Shown: positions 51,604 through 62,954, numbered from the stretch's first letter. The stretch: DNA of 64,000 nt from Xylona heveae TC161 (GCF_001619985.1 NW_017264204.1:685983-749982); one strand, 5' to 3'. Made by a program: numbers and translations. Notes: generated by a model not told the origin, from the sequence alone.

Positions 51604-52961
51604 ATGGAGGCTGGCGACAATGGCCCGAAAATTGCAGTGGTGATGTGGGTAGTTACCATAGTACCACTCATCTTTCTTGCTCTTCGAGTCTATTGCAAGT
51701 GGAAGCTTAGCAAAGGTATCGGCTGGGACGACCATGTTGCTATATTCTCTTGGGTATGTTGGAGCAATCTGTAAAACAACAAAGTCCACGAGTCTCCTCT
51801 CTGACGGGGTGCAATAGGTCCTCTTCTTGGTCTATACGTGTTTGATCACGGCGGCGGTCACGAAAGGAGTTGGAAAGCATTTGCAATATGTCAAGTTGGA
51901 TAACTTGGTCACGGCTCTCAAATTGACGTACATTGGAGAGTTCGTGGCCATTATAGCATGCGTGCTCAGCAAAACTTCGTTTGCCGTCACGCTCCTTCGA
52001 ATCGTCACTCGGCAATGGCAGGTTATGTTCCTGTGGTTTGTTATTATCTCGATGAACCTCGTCATGTGGCTTACCGCCATCTTCTACTTTGCGCAATGCA
52101 AGCCAACTGCGGCTCTCTGGGACTTTTCGATCCAAGGAAAATGCTGGCCGGCATATGTATTGACAGACATTGCCATCTTCGCAGGAGGTAAGCACACAGT
52201 TCTTGTCTTCATCAAATTCCTTTCAGGCTAACACGGGTTCCAGCTTACTCTGGTCTGATGGATTTCTTGCTTGCCCTTCTTCCGTGGACAGTCATCTGGA
52301 AGTTGCAAATGCGGAAGCGCGAGAAAGTTGGTGTAGCGATTGCAATGAGTCTAGGAATCTTGTATGTCAACATCTGTCTACTCTTTGCAAGCTTTCTTTT
52401 TTCTCTGGTATAGACAAACTGACCTATTCGACAGCGCTTCTGTGACATCTTTTATTAAGACCTCCTATTTGACCAATCTGGGAGAACAAAAGGATTTCAC
52501 CTGTGAGTTACACCCGTTTTGACGAACTCTTACAAATATCCAAAAGGCATTGATGCTAATGTGGAAACCCTCGTATAGATTATGCGGGTAACATCCTTAT
52601 CTGGGCTGCTGCCGAAACTGGAGCAACTCTCGTCGCCGCCTCTATTCCCTCGCTCCGTATTCTCTTCATCCGAATCCGATCCACCCGAGGCGGCAGTGGC
52701 GGTCAAGGCTACTCTGATAGTTACAAGCTCTCGGAGAACACCAAGTCCACCAACAGCAAACGCAATCCCTTCTCTCACGGTTATCGAACCAGTCATTCTG
52801 CCGCTGCTGAGCGCACCAAGCGAGATGACCAGAGCGACAAGAGCATCCTCGGCGCCGCGGCTGATGATCCTCAGATCAAGCAGACCCACGAAGTCACCAT
52901 TAGCTACCAGAAGGACCCCAACGACTGGGAGGACACTGAATTGGGCTTCCAACGTCGATAG
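51604..52961 (+). CDS. Seven-helix rhodopsin-domain integral membrane protein (Pth11/SC1-like)
   Basis: Exons 51604-51753, 51818-52187, 52244-52361, 52435-52502 and 52579-52961 join in phase to 362 residues. Seven hydrophobic segments are visible, e.g. IAVVMWVVTIVPLIFLALRVY, VLFLVYTCLITAAV, IGEFVAIIACVLSKTSFAVTLL, VMFLWFVIISMNLVMWLTAIF, and AAETGATLVAASIPSLRIL near the end. The words RVYCKWKLSKGIGWDDHVAI, QCKPTAALWD, CWP and DIAIFAGAYSGLMDFLLALLPW fit the fungal rhodopsin-domain family, which includes Pth11-like proteins but here without a CFEM domain. The C-terminal 85 residues are cytosolic and Ser/Arg/Lys-rich. Role unknown; signalling at the plasma membrane is an inference. It is divergent from the P450. 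Confidence 0.87.
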
Positions 52962-54936
52962 AAAAATTGGTCTTATTTACGATGCCCTCGCCGTCTCAGC
53001 AAACTTCTTGTCAATCATTCTATGGAGCAGCAACTGGGACCGAAACATATCCAGTCGCTGCAGGGCTCCGTCCTGCTGAGCCGCATCTCGCACTACATCC
53101 ACCACTTACCTTTTCCTTTCCCCTGATATCACTTCACAATCCTATCTGACAAACTTTCTCTTTTCTTTTCTTTACCACGCAAATTCGGCGATTTTTCTTG
53201 GTGGGCTTGGGCTTATTTTTATATCCTTTTCTGGGCTGGTTGGACTTTTTGATTTCTTTCGGAGATATTTTTTGACATTCTCTACCACTACCTCTTTTCC
53301 TTTCTTTGTCTTTTTAAATCCTTCTACTTTTCTCCTCTTTGCCCTTTTCACTACAGGTCAAAATCATCTTTTTTTTAACCCCCCTTCCTTTTTGTCATAT
53401 AGCGCAAGATACCCAAAGGGTATTGCAGGGATCCCTTTTGTCAATGTAAAAAGGAAGCAATGATACCATAGTACGTCAGATTGAGTACCGAGTAAACAAG
53501 GGCATCCTCACCGCCGGCGCCTTTGCGTATTGTGTGAGCTATACGAGGCCCATGTTCCCAATGTTCCTTTCGAGAAAATAATTACGAAATGAAAGGTGAC
53601 TAATTTTCCGGTTTGCTGGTGGAAATTACGAAAGTACGGAGTATATTGACAGGCTGATCCCTCGATCGACCGGTCTTTTCTCGGGATGCTTATTGAGCAG
53701 CGAGCAGGGGGAGCGACTACGGGGTTTGCCGTTTACTGTACTCCGTACGGGTATGCAGGGTTAAGGGGGCCTTGGGAAAAATCGGTAAAGTTATAATTAA
53801 GTTATAGTTGCGTTAGGTGGTTGTCCCTATTCTACGGCTACCGGGGTATTAATGGTACTGGGTAAGAGTTGTTTCGCCATTGAGTTGGTTTAGTGGAGCC
53901 TCGGAGGGATTTAATTAGTTAAACCTACTCCGCTAGAAGTTAAAAAACGAAACTAGGAGCTTTTATGCCCAAGCGCTGCTGCATTGGGCATTTGAGTAAA
54001 TAATACTACGAAGTACCTAGTTAATTGCATAATTCATTCCCAGCTCTTCCGGAGAGTGCCTATGCGTAGCGGAGTACTTCGTACAGCCCACCTCAGGATC
54101 GATAGCACTGAGGCGCGCATTTCCTCTGAAGCTTCGGGCGAAGTCCTGGAGTAATAGAAACGTGTGATAAGAGATTATTCTTCAAACCCCGATTCGAGAA
54201 GAATATTCCAAATTGCAAGTAAGTATTGAAATGAGATGGAAATGAAACGAACCGAACCGAACCGAACCGACATGGAACGTGATGGCACGAAGCAAATCTT
54301 GTCATGCATTATACAGCGACATAATTGCCATTTGTTCAAGATTAGAATTTTGGGTTGGAGAAAATCAAAGCACCATCGTTCTGTCCAAATCGTAATGATT
54401 GAGTGGTTGACTTTTATTCCCTTTTGATCCATTCGTCGAAGGTTTGTCCCTCTTGAGTTTTATTGGAGATGGGAGTTGGATCATTCGGTCCCAGATACAC
54501 CAGAGTATTTATCACTGGGTGTGGGATCATGTTTGCCCATAAAAAAGTTCAATCGGCGAAACAGCAGTTGTATGACTGGAGAATGACGGGAGAATGACGG
54601 GACACAGTCTCTCAAATATTCTTCTGGTGCCTGGCGATTGTTCTTTCCGAGTTTGTTCTTGCAGAGGTCGTCCAGTTGCATCGAACAACACTTGAAGGTC
54701 TCTACCCAGTACTCGTAGTTCTCTGGGTCCTAATCGGGATCGTGCTCTTTGCTGGGATAGTTTTCGACGAGGAGTTCAAGGAGAATGGACTAACTGAAGT
54801 AACGGGCAGTGGCGCCTTGAGAAGGTTCTTAGGGCCCTTCCCTTTCTGGCGAATTCTTGTTTTTAACTTGTTCGACAAAGTTCTTTTCCCATAACGATGT
54901 GAATATGACGCTGGTTTTATGAAAATAGAAGATGAA
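52962..54936. other. 2-kb spacer with palindromic words
   Basis: Begins with the T-rich 3' flank of the rhodopsin-domain gene (to about 53400). Palindromic words lie at 53635-53643, 53739-53747, 54007-54016 and 54071-54084, and four CCGAA/GAACC pentamers near 54249-54270. The minus strand from about 54780 to 54481 carries an open stretch (NYEYWVETFKCCSM, then MQLDDLCKNKLGKNNRQAPE) interrupted upstream by a stop; it may be a gene remnant but has no known relative. Confidence 0.4.
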
Positions 54937-56010
54937 TCACGACGCTGGAGATGGCAACCTCATTGCCAATTCAACTTCCATACGGTTTTCTGGCATTGGG
55001 CCCTCCCTAATCTTGGCTACCATGTCGCTGCCTTCAGGGAAGTCGTTTTCAAATATGGGAGCCCCTGCTCCCTTCATGTTTGCAAGTACAGCTTGCCGGA
55101 AATGCCAGTCAAAGAGTTCTGGTCGTACACTGTCTTCGCTGTTTGGGTCCCAGCAAGTTTTGCTGATTACTTTACCACCAACGTCGTGGAAATCATAGGA
55201 GAAGCAAACGACACGGTGCTCCTAAACGTATGTCAATAGTCATCTCAAAGGTTCTGGATTCGGAAGGAATAAATTATCAACAGCTGACAGCGGAAGGACC
55301 AGGAATACTTACGCGAGGATGTATCGAGATATGATATGCATCGAAAAGAAAATGGCAAGTGGGAGAGAGAAAAAGCCCATTTTGAATCGAGTTTATGCCG
55401 GAGTCACTCTCTGAAGACTTGTTCGTGATGCATGCTGATAGTCCACTCGATATAAATTCCCGGACATGGGCCACAGGAAAAACATGAACAGCATGACTTC
55501 CATCCCAGCCAGGATCGGTTCTTGACGATCTACCTGGTGCTGACGGCTGCATTATGACGCATCGGTCATCCCTTTGAAGGGCCTCATCTTTGAAAGTGCC
55601 AAGGACGGAGCTGGATGAGGGTGAGTATCCGCGAAGGCGCCACTCGTCGGTCGTCAGCTCTATCGGTTCTAGCATATGGTTATGTTGGTCAGCATTCTTC
55701 TCTGCTTCCTTGACAGCATCCCACAGACTTGAGGAGGAATGCCAGAACCGCCAGAGACCTTACTGTCAGAATTGATGAGCATCACGTCGTACCATCCTGG
55801 CTCTAACTTCGCCGAGTCATCCTGTTGCAGAACAAGGCCGGATTCTCGATGCATAATTTCATATGCAGGTGTGTCAGGAGCCAAAAGAATCGCAATTATG
55901 TGTAGAAAAAGACCTCTGGATATTGTTTGATTTGACTCAAGCCCGCCCAGGACAACGTCCGGTTTACGGCCATCAGCCAAGAAAACATCACGGTGCAGGC
56001 TCCTGCTCAT
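54937..56010 (-). CDS. HNH-nuclease-domain protein (fungal HNH_2 type)
   Basis: Exons 55764-56010, 55313-55668 and 54937-55221 join in phase to 295 residues. The N-terminal part has the form of this fungal family (RDVFLADGRKPDVVLGG, KLEPGWYDVMLINS). The nuclease region has RCVIMQPSA, SHAVHVFPVAHV with the His of the first strand, and NSIQNGLFLSPTCHFLFDAY with the Asn and second His, so the HNH core looks complete. The C-terminal block FDWHFRQAVLANMKGAGAP, FENDFPEGSDM, and GPMPENRMEVEL is also typical. Members are numerous and variable in Pezizomycotina; their biological role is, to my knowledge, not established. No prophage-like or transposase gene is adjacent. The ATG at 56010 is preferred to an upstream TTG. 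Confidence 0.82.
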
Positions 56011-56788
56011 GTTCAAGCACAGGATCGCAAAGAGGATTTAAAAAAATGATAATACAGTTTCTGAGGCATCATCGACAACGCTTAGTGCAAGATGGCTCAG
56101 GCCTTTTGGAAATGATGAGGGTGGGACAATGTGGCTTTATTAATGCTTCAAAGCGTATTTCAGCGGCAATTGAATCTCTTTTCGAAAAATAATGGAGAGA
56201 AATGAATGCCCAAATTACTTCTGGTCGATTATTTACTATATCTATCAATTCAATATCATTATAACTCGTGTTTGATGATATATCATTACCAAGGTGATGG
56301 TTTATATCGTCATCAATTCACATGGTTGGCCGTTAGTGGTAATTCCCTGTATATTCATGCCTCGCCTAGTTAATGCAGACATTAAAGCATAACTAAAGTT
56401 ATGCTTTAACCTAGAGTGGAAGAACCCCAACGCCCCTTTCAACGCTAACCGCCGGCTTTAATTGCGGCAGATGACGTTCGGGATCCTGCCAAGAAACTGG
56501 GAACAAGGGCAACCCTACGACTAGAACTCACAACGCTTACAATCTTTGCGGTTTCACGTCAGGATAACATAGAGATCTCGTTGCCACGTGCGCAATTAAG
56601 CTTTTTGATAGGATTACCTATCTCACACTGCGAACGACCTCCTGTCGCTGGTATCAAACCGTGTCAATGAATCTTCTGGAAGTGATTAATTAAACGATCC
56701 GTCTTCGACTTCGTTTACATTGGAATATATTTCAGAAAGAAGAGAATCCAAGATATCTTAAGAGCTACTGCACTTCTACTTCAGCGCA
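56011..56788. promoter_or_regulatory. Divergent spacer with a perfect inverted repeat
   Basis: Between the HNH gene (-) and the integral membrane protein gene (+). AT-rich in the left half. It contains the 13-bp inverted repeat at 56382-56409. Confidence 0.5.
56382..56409. repeat. Perfect 13-bp inverted repeat, 2-nt spacer
   Basis: Arms TTAAAGCATAACT (56382-56394) and AGTTATGCTTTAA (56397-56409) are exact reverse complements around AA. It could form a cruciform or hairpin or bind a dimeric regulator. Confidence 0.9.
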
Positions 56789-58661
56789 ATGCCTCGAAAC
56801 GCAGGGTTCGATCCCAAATATGAGCCCCTTCGACAGATCGATTCGCTGCAGCTCCGTACTGACGAGCCGAATCCAAAACACGGAACCACCGGACCATTTT
56901 CCTTTTTAAACCCAACAAGAGCGCACTATCGACATCGCGCACCTAAGCGCGCCTTCAAGCCTGAAGAGGAGAAGGTAGATGAAGATAGAAACCTCGAGTC
57001 TCTTCCTGTACGGGATGCTGACGATGATGGGCACAAGGACAAGGACCATGATCAATTGATTGACGACTTCGACTTCAAATGGCGGTCTCGCGACAACCGT
57101 AAAGGTCGTCACGCGCTCGTCGTCGACCCTGTCAAACGTGACACTCAGCAGGCCAAATATCTTGCTCCGCCGCCTTCAGCCAGCTTTCGTGGAATCTGCC
57201 AGGGTCTCGGCCGCATGTGCACAGTGTTTCCATATTGGGACATTTCATATCTAGTTGCTGTGATATTTACGTTGGGGTCGGTCATCTGGGTTATTAATGG
57301 ATTCTTTGTGTTTCTGCCGCTGGTTCGGCCCAAATCCGAATTCAAAGATGAGGTGTACACTGGAGGAGGAGTGACTGCATTTGTTGGCGCCACGGTTTTC
57401 GAAGTCGGCAGTGTCCTGCTCATGTTCGAGGCTGTAAACGAGAATCGCAGCGGATGTTTCGGGTGGGCGCTGGAAAAAGTTGTGGAGGATTACCATCAAC
57501 GCCACCACTCTCATGATGACCGGGATGCGAGCATTGCGGAGAAAGGAGATGCGGATCTAATGCGACTCCGCCCGGCCCTGGATACATGTCGGCATCATCA
57601 TAGAAACAAGAAAAATTTGGCAGGGCGAAGTACTAGTGAGTTATTTACTTTTCGTCCGATCACTTTTCCCCTTGCTCGAACCTTCAAAACTTTCATTTTT
57701 CACCACCTCGCAGCTTCCCTGCCTTTTCCATCGAAGCCTGGACACCGTTTTGGGGACTTACATTGGATACTTCTACAGTCAAATCGATCGAAAAGAAATA
57801 CATTTCATCAGATTCATCATCCCTGGCAAACGGCAGCCCACCAAGCCAAGGAAATGGACACACTTCCAACGATCCGAGCAGCAGCCCAGACCAAGGTCCC
57901 GAGAAAGACGTGGATGCCGGTCCCGATCGCGGCCGCAGCTGGGTCTGGTTTCCCTCCTGGCACGAGCTGACAACTCACTACTTTCGCGAAATCGGCTTTC
58001 TCGCATGTTTGTCGCAGTTTCTTGGCGCGACTATCTTCTGGATCTCAGGCTTCACCGCTCTGCCGAATGTGATTAACACCGCGAACATTGGTCTAGCCGA
58101 CGGCATATACTGGACGCCACAGGTCGTCGGTGGTACCGGCTTCATTATTTCAGGGTAAGATTTAATTTCTCTCAACATCGCCAGTTTTGCTTGTCCTTGT
58201 TCTTAACCCTGAGACCTTGACCCGCCTGATTATTCGAATAATCTTGATATCTCAAACATTAACGCCTTTTTGTATTAAACACAGAACACTCTTCATGCTC
58301 GAGACTCAGCCGAAATGGTATATTCCCGCCCCTCGTGTGCTGGGCTGGCATATCGGATTCTGGAACTTGATCGGTGCAATTGGCTTTACGGTAAGTTGAG
58401 TCAAACCATAAAACCCATCTCTACTCCCTGCTCACAATATGCATCTACTCTGTTTATGCGATAATTTGACCCGAAATAACTGACTCCATGCGATGACAGC
58501 TTTGTGGCGCGTTTGGATATTCTTCCAATTCTGGAATCCAGTACCAAGCGTCGTGCTCGACATTCTGGGGCGGTTGGGCCTTCCTGATCGGAAGTGCAAT
58601 CCAGTGGTATGAGTCTCTAGATAAGAATCCCGTCGAAGAAAAGGGAGAGTGGGGTACATAA
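56789..58661 (+). CDS. Fungal integral membrane protein of unknown function
   Basis: Exons 56789-57635, 57737-58154, 58285-58390 and 58500-58661 join to 510 residues. A 150-residue charged cytosolic N-terminus (PRNAGFDPKYEPLRQIDSL, HKDKDHDQLIDDFD) is followed by about six to seven membrane segments: DISYLVAVIFTLGSVIWVING, GGVTAFVGATVFEVGSVLLM, FLACLSQFLGATIFWISGF, GIYWTPQVVGGTGFIISG, LGWHIGFWNLIGAIGFTLCG, and TFWGGWAFLIGSAIQWYESL at the C-terminus. A His-rich loop lies between helices two and three (YHQRHHSHDD, CRHHHRN). I recognise the layout from conserved hypothetical fungal proteins but know no function. The acceptor of the first intron (57736 versus 57713) was chosen by phase and is the weakest join. 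Confidence 0.78.
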
Positions 58662-60071
58662 ATACATAGAACTCTTGTCTTACCTTTCCTTTTCCCTTTT
58701 TTTTTTTTTTTTTTACTTCGTTTTCTGTTTTTCATTTCTTGTTTTCTCCAACTCGCAATCACTACTTGAGTTGTTGTTATTGTCCGAGTTGGATATAGAT
58801 ACCACATTTTGCAAATCTCTTTCGAGCGAGCCAGAGGTATATACCATGCGAAACATGGAGGGATTAAAAGTCTTCTTCTTTTTTTCTTTCTTTCTTTTCC
58901 TTTTCTTTTAAATGTGCTGCATGAAAACAAGCACGGCTTACGATCAGGTCTATGACGGCTTGTGCGAAGTATTCTGTCTCAATTTTTCGATATAAATTAC
59001 CTTATACATTAGCAAAAAAAGACTATTTTACACTATGCAAGAAAATGCGTATATAAGGATCTGTCAGCTACACCAAAAAAAAAAGATCGTATTTCCAACA
59101 ATGAGATTTTGTGAGAGTGTGAAGAAAAGAGAAAAGATGAAATAAAGAGAAAAAAGGAAAGGGAAAAAAAAAAAAAAAAAAAAAAAACATGCAACAGCGG
59201 GGATTCGCTGGTCGTCACCGACCCAACTACTAGTCCGCCGATCTGAGGCTTATGTATGGCAGAGCGGACGGGATGCCCAGTTCTCCTCAGTCTATGGTCG
59301 CATGTACTATAAACGTATTCAGCTCGGTATATAACGTTCCCACCTACTCCCTACCTTCGTTTGCTACTTGTTGTCTTTCAGTGCCGCCTTGCCGTCAGCC
59401 GCGCTTCGTGTTGCCGAGACATAACCACTATTGACTGACATAAATAAACTAGTTTGCTTAAAGCAGAATACATTATAGGAATAGTATATCGCGTTTCTAA
59501 TTATAAGTTATCCTAATAGGAGAAATTTGAAGCAAAAAAGAGGGGAAATATATATCTGCTCTATAAGCAAGAACAAGGCACCAATAATTGATAGTAATTC
59601 CTTGCCATGGTAGTAATGCATTATAACTAAATGCATTTTTGGCAGGATACGGTGCCGTTGGCTGTTGTTTTTGCAGTTCCCTGATTTCCTCTGGTAGCAG
59701 AGTTATATAGATATATTCTTTTTTGCATGCATTTCCCTGAGAGAAGTAATGGGGGTGAGTGGGATGCTCAAACAGACACCCGGAAGCCTCCTTTGTATAA
59801 GAATAGAACAACGTGCGCAATTGCGCGCTTGGTAATGGCCGTCTGAGTGATGCAATGGCGCGAATATGGTGTGACCGAAACCCCTTTCTAAAGGGATAAT
59901 ATATGCCTGGAGGTGCCCGAGGATTCTAGGGCTTGAAGGTATATATGCTTGTTTAAGGGCCATTCAAGGCATCCTACCACGTCGATTGACGAGGAATAGT
60001 GGTCTCGTCCGAAGACGATCATATCAGCGTATAAATAGATCAAGTGCTGTGGCAAACGAACTTGCTCAGCA
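58662..60071. other. 1.4-kb convergent spacer
   Basis: Between the ends of the membrane-protein gene and the PCI-like gene. It holds T-runs (58700-58715), a 24-A run (59164-59187) and AT-rich sequence. No gene seen. Confidence 0.55.
59164..59187. repeat. Poly-A run of 24
   Basis: Uninterrupted A run in the convergent spacer, flanked by other A/G-rich sequence. There are no target-site duplications or body of a retroposon next to it. Confidence 0.85.
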
Positions 60072-61265
60072 TCACCTCGCCTTTGGCCTCCTGATAACGA
60101 CTTTATCGCCCTCAAGGACCCACCCTACTTGTAATCCACCCCGAGTAAGCTCTTCCCAGCTCATGTCTGTCGAACGTTCAAGGTAGGGCTTCTCAACCGT
60201 AAAATATGTACGGCCGAGACACTTGAGCGCGTGCAATCTGAGCTCCTGCTCAGCCGGCTGAAGCAAGCGGGTCTGATAGCCATTGACTGCCTGACGAAGG
60301 CGCCAAAACGCGTACCAGTTCTCATGCGCCAGTGCTTTGAGAATCAGCTCGACCCGGCGATCGGAATATTTATACTGTATCTTTGCTGCATACGCTGCGC
60401 CGATATTTTGCTGTCGACAAGCCAAATCAAGGACCAAGTAACCAACACACTCGTGCAGATCTGGAGGCGGTAGTGGGTGCAATAGGTGGATTCGATGCAG
60501 TAGATGCAGTAACGCGGGTTGGTAGGACTCGTAGTGTTGTACGAGAATGCTTGCGCGGATGCTGAAGAGATATGCGTGTTGAGCAAACGCGTCAATGCGA
60601 GAAGTAGCTACGAGGGCCTCGCGGAGCTTGCGCAGAGCCATGAGGATAACGGAGAGCTCTTTGTTGAGCACCTCGGGATCATTGTTATTATTATTGTTGT
60701 TTTTCTTTTTCGGCGGAGAAGGGGTAGTATTTGTGCCGCTTCTAGCAGAAGTAGGGCTGACGTTTTTGTCTGCTGGACTTGCATTGCTAGGGGTTGTCGT
60801 GCCGGACCCTGCTCCTGGACCCGATCCTTTGGGCGCAGATTCGTTCAGGCTTAGCAGTGCAAAAGCTTTGTCGAGATTCTCGCTAGTTCCGGCTCTGCCG
60901 CAGAATTTGGTATACCGAGCTACTATATTGGTAAAGTACATCTCTTGTGCTTTGGGGTCTAGGAGTCTGTCGAGATCAATGTTAGCTTGAGTGAGCTTAG
61001 GGAGGTAGAGTATTGAAAAATAGGCGTACTTGGTGTCCCCCTTCGATGGTAAGCCTACGGCATCTAGTGGATCCGTAGAAATACTTTTCAATCGGCCCCA
61101 CGCGCCAGATGGTCGCTTGAAATTGCGCGTTGGGCTCGCCATGGCAGGTCGTGATGTATACGTCCGTTGTACGGCGTTTGGCACACGGCCATGTGGTGGA
61201 GATTGTTGTTGTTCGTCATCTTCAGCGTGGGGTGAGGATCTTATCTGATTTTTTAAAGAGATCAT
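60072..61265 (-). CDS. PCI-like helical protein (SAC3/GANP or CSN8 type, tentative)
   Basis: Exons 61030-61265 and 60072-60966 join in phase to 376 residues. The 63-bp intron (60967-61029) is a multiple of three and open, but it has a good donor, a GCTAAC branch site and a CAG acceptor, so I treat it as spliced. After a disordered start and a Gly/Thr/Asn-rich insert (poly-Asn encoded near 60680-60700), the protein is helical: LNKELSVILMALRKLREAL, AQHAYLFSIRASILVQHYESY, ECVGYLVLDLACRQQNIGAAY, VELILKALAHENWYAFWRLRQ, then a winged-helix-like end (CLGRTYFTVEKPYLERST, VGWVLEGDKVVIRRPKAR). This resembles the PCI domains of SAC3/GANP and CSN8/PSMD8 proteins, which sit in mRNA-export, proteasome or signalosome complexes. 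The assignment is tentative; the gene itself is convincing. Confidence 0.7.
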   Translation of the reverse strand: MISLKNQIRSSPHAEDDEQQQSPPHGRVPNAVQRTYTSRPAMASPTRNFKRPSGAWGRLKSISTDPLDAVGLPSKGDTKYAYFSILYLPKLTQANIDLDRLLDPKAQEMYFTNIVARYTKFCGRAGTSENLDKAFALLSLNESAPKGSGPGAGSGTTTPSNASPADKNVSPTSARSGTNTTPSPPKKKNNNNNNNDPEVLNKELSVILMALRKLREALVATSRIDAFAQHAYLFSIRASILVQHYESYQPALLHLLHRIHLLHPLPPPDLHECVGYLVLDLACRQQNIGAAYAAKIQYKYSDRRVELILKALAHENWYAFWRLRQAVNGYQTRLLQPAEQELRLHALKCLGRTYFTVEKPYLERSTDMSWEELTRGGLQVGWVLEGDKVVIRRPKAR

Positions 61266-61588
61266 TATCAAAAGATTATCTCAATCTAATCTAAGACAAA
61301 TATTTGAGCTAAGCCCTAAGAGGAAAAGACTGATCTAATCTGACGTGACTTTCAACGTCCCGCTTGTCCGTCAAGGCGGTGGATAACGCCCGATTCTCCG
61401 ATTCATTATCTCAACATATGATTTCTAAGTTATTTGTCCCCAACGGTTTGACCCTTGATCTTTATAAACATTCTGTTCCAGTCTTCCATTTTATCCCTTG
61501 TTTTTACATGTCAAGGGAAAATTCTATTTTTACGCTCCTTAATGCAATGCGTTTAACTTGAATTGACGCCTTCCTCACCTCCGAGCCC
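61266..61588. promoter_or_regulatory. 323-bp divergent promoter
   Basis: Shared upstream region of the PCI-like gene (-) and the PAQR gene (+). AT-rich; no specific site identified. Confidence 0.5.
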
Positions 61589-62954
61589 ATGTCTACTCGT
61601 CAAAGGACACCCGCAGCTTCACCGAGCGTCAATGGCAGCACAAAGCCATCCACGACCACAGCCACTGGCATTGAGGGCCCGAAAAACCCTTCGAACTCGA
61701 CCAATTCAGCTTCAATAAGAGATAAATCCTTCTCCTCTCACGACGACCAAAACGACAATGATTCCTCAATCGTCGACCCCCTACTTAATACCGCCAAAGC
61801 CGTGGAGCACCAAGCAGAAAAGGTCTTTCACCTGCTACGCTGGGACGATCTCCCACACTGGCTTCGTGACAATCACTACATTGTGAGCGGCTACCGACCG
61901 CCCTCAAACTCGTTCCGCAAATCTTTTGCCAGCATTGCTGCCATTCATAATGAAACATACAACATCTGGTCACATCTTGTTGGTGCGGCGTTATCAATCA
62001 TAGCAGCTGCGGCGCTATATCATGTTATAGCACCGCGGTATACCGCGTCTGCAACTTCAGCAGACATAATAGTTTTTGGTTGCTTCTTTGGCGGCGCTGC
62101 CCTATGCCTTGGCATGTCGGCAACATACCATACCATTTCGAACCACTCGCACGAGACGGCGAGCTTTGGCAATAAGCTTGACTACCTCGGCATTGTGTTT
62201 CTGATTGCAGGCAGCTTCGTTCCTTGTATATACTATGGCTTCTACTGTGCGCCAACGCTACAGAAGACATACTGGACTATGGTATGTTCTCCCCACGGAT
62301 AGAAGCAAGAATCGCCCCATTTAGATGAGCCTCACTGTTATCGCTCTTCCATCTCATTATCTCCCTTGGCAAACTCACAATGAGACGAAGACACTGACGC
62401 CATTTTCCTGAACAACAGATCTCCAGCATCGGCTTCGGTTGCGCAGTTGTCTCAGTAATTCCCAAGTTCCGAACGCCCGCGTGGCGCCCCTTCCGCGCAA
62501 GCATGTTTGTCGCAATGGGTCTTTCGGCAGTCTTTCCCGTTCTGCATGGCCTCCAGCTATACGGTTTCGAGCAGATAAATCGACAGATGGGCTTGTCATG
62601 GACTGTTCTGCAGGGCTTCTTGTATATTCTTGGAGCTGGCATTTACGCAGTATGTCCGCCTTTACCACCCTCCCCTCCCTCATCTGTTTTTCAACCTTCT
62701 CTTTCCCTTGTTCTTCAGACCACTTTTCGTCTTCAGAAACAGAGACGCCTTACTCACCAGAGGTTTTAAATCAGGCTCGCGTTCCCGAACGATTTTCGCC
62801 AGGCACGTTTGATATCTGGGGAAGCTCGCACCAGATTTTCCATACGCTGGTCGTGCTTGCTGCTGTCGCTCACCTCATTGGCTTACTCAAGGCGTTTGAT
62901 TATAATCACAGCTCTGGTATAAACGGCGGTAGAGTGGTTTGCTCGTCTCTGTGA
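61589..62954 (+). CDS. PAQR/hemolysin-III family receptor-like membrane protein (Izh type)
   Basis: Exons 61589-62281, 62419-62649 and 62775-62954 join in phase to 367 residues. A disordered N-terminus of about 85 residues precedes RWDDLPHWLRDNHYIVSGYRPP and the seven-helix PAQR core. The family's metal-site motifs are intact: HNETYNIWSHLVG, MSATYHTISNHS, KLDYLGIVFLI and WGSSHQIFHTLVVLAA with its His-x3-His. Relatives include yeast Izh1-4, linked to zinc and sterol balance and to osmotin response, and animal adiponectin receptors, thought to act as ceramidase-like hydrolases. The stop follows the last helix by about 25 residues (KAFDYNHSSGINGGRVVCSSL), so the C-terminal tail is short as usual. 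Confidence 0.92.

Noticed and set aside
51106-51789. 227-codon minus-strand frame with a CTGCRRRKSKL word resembling a Zn2Cys6 regulator
   Set aside because: The frame lacks the rest of the six-cysteine cluster, has no ATG context or domain, and runs antisense through the first exon of the rhodopsin-domain gene. The word is a chance match.
59164-59187. Poly-A run considered as the tail of a retroposed copy
   Set aside because: No coding body or target-site duplication is visible next to it.
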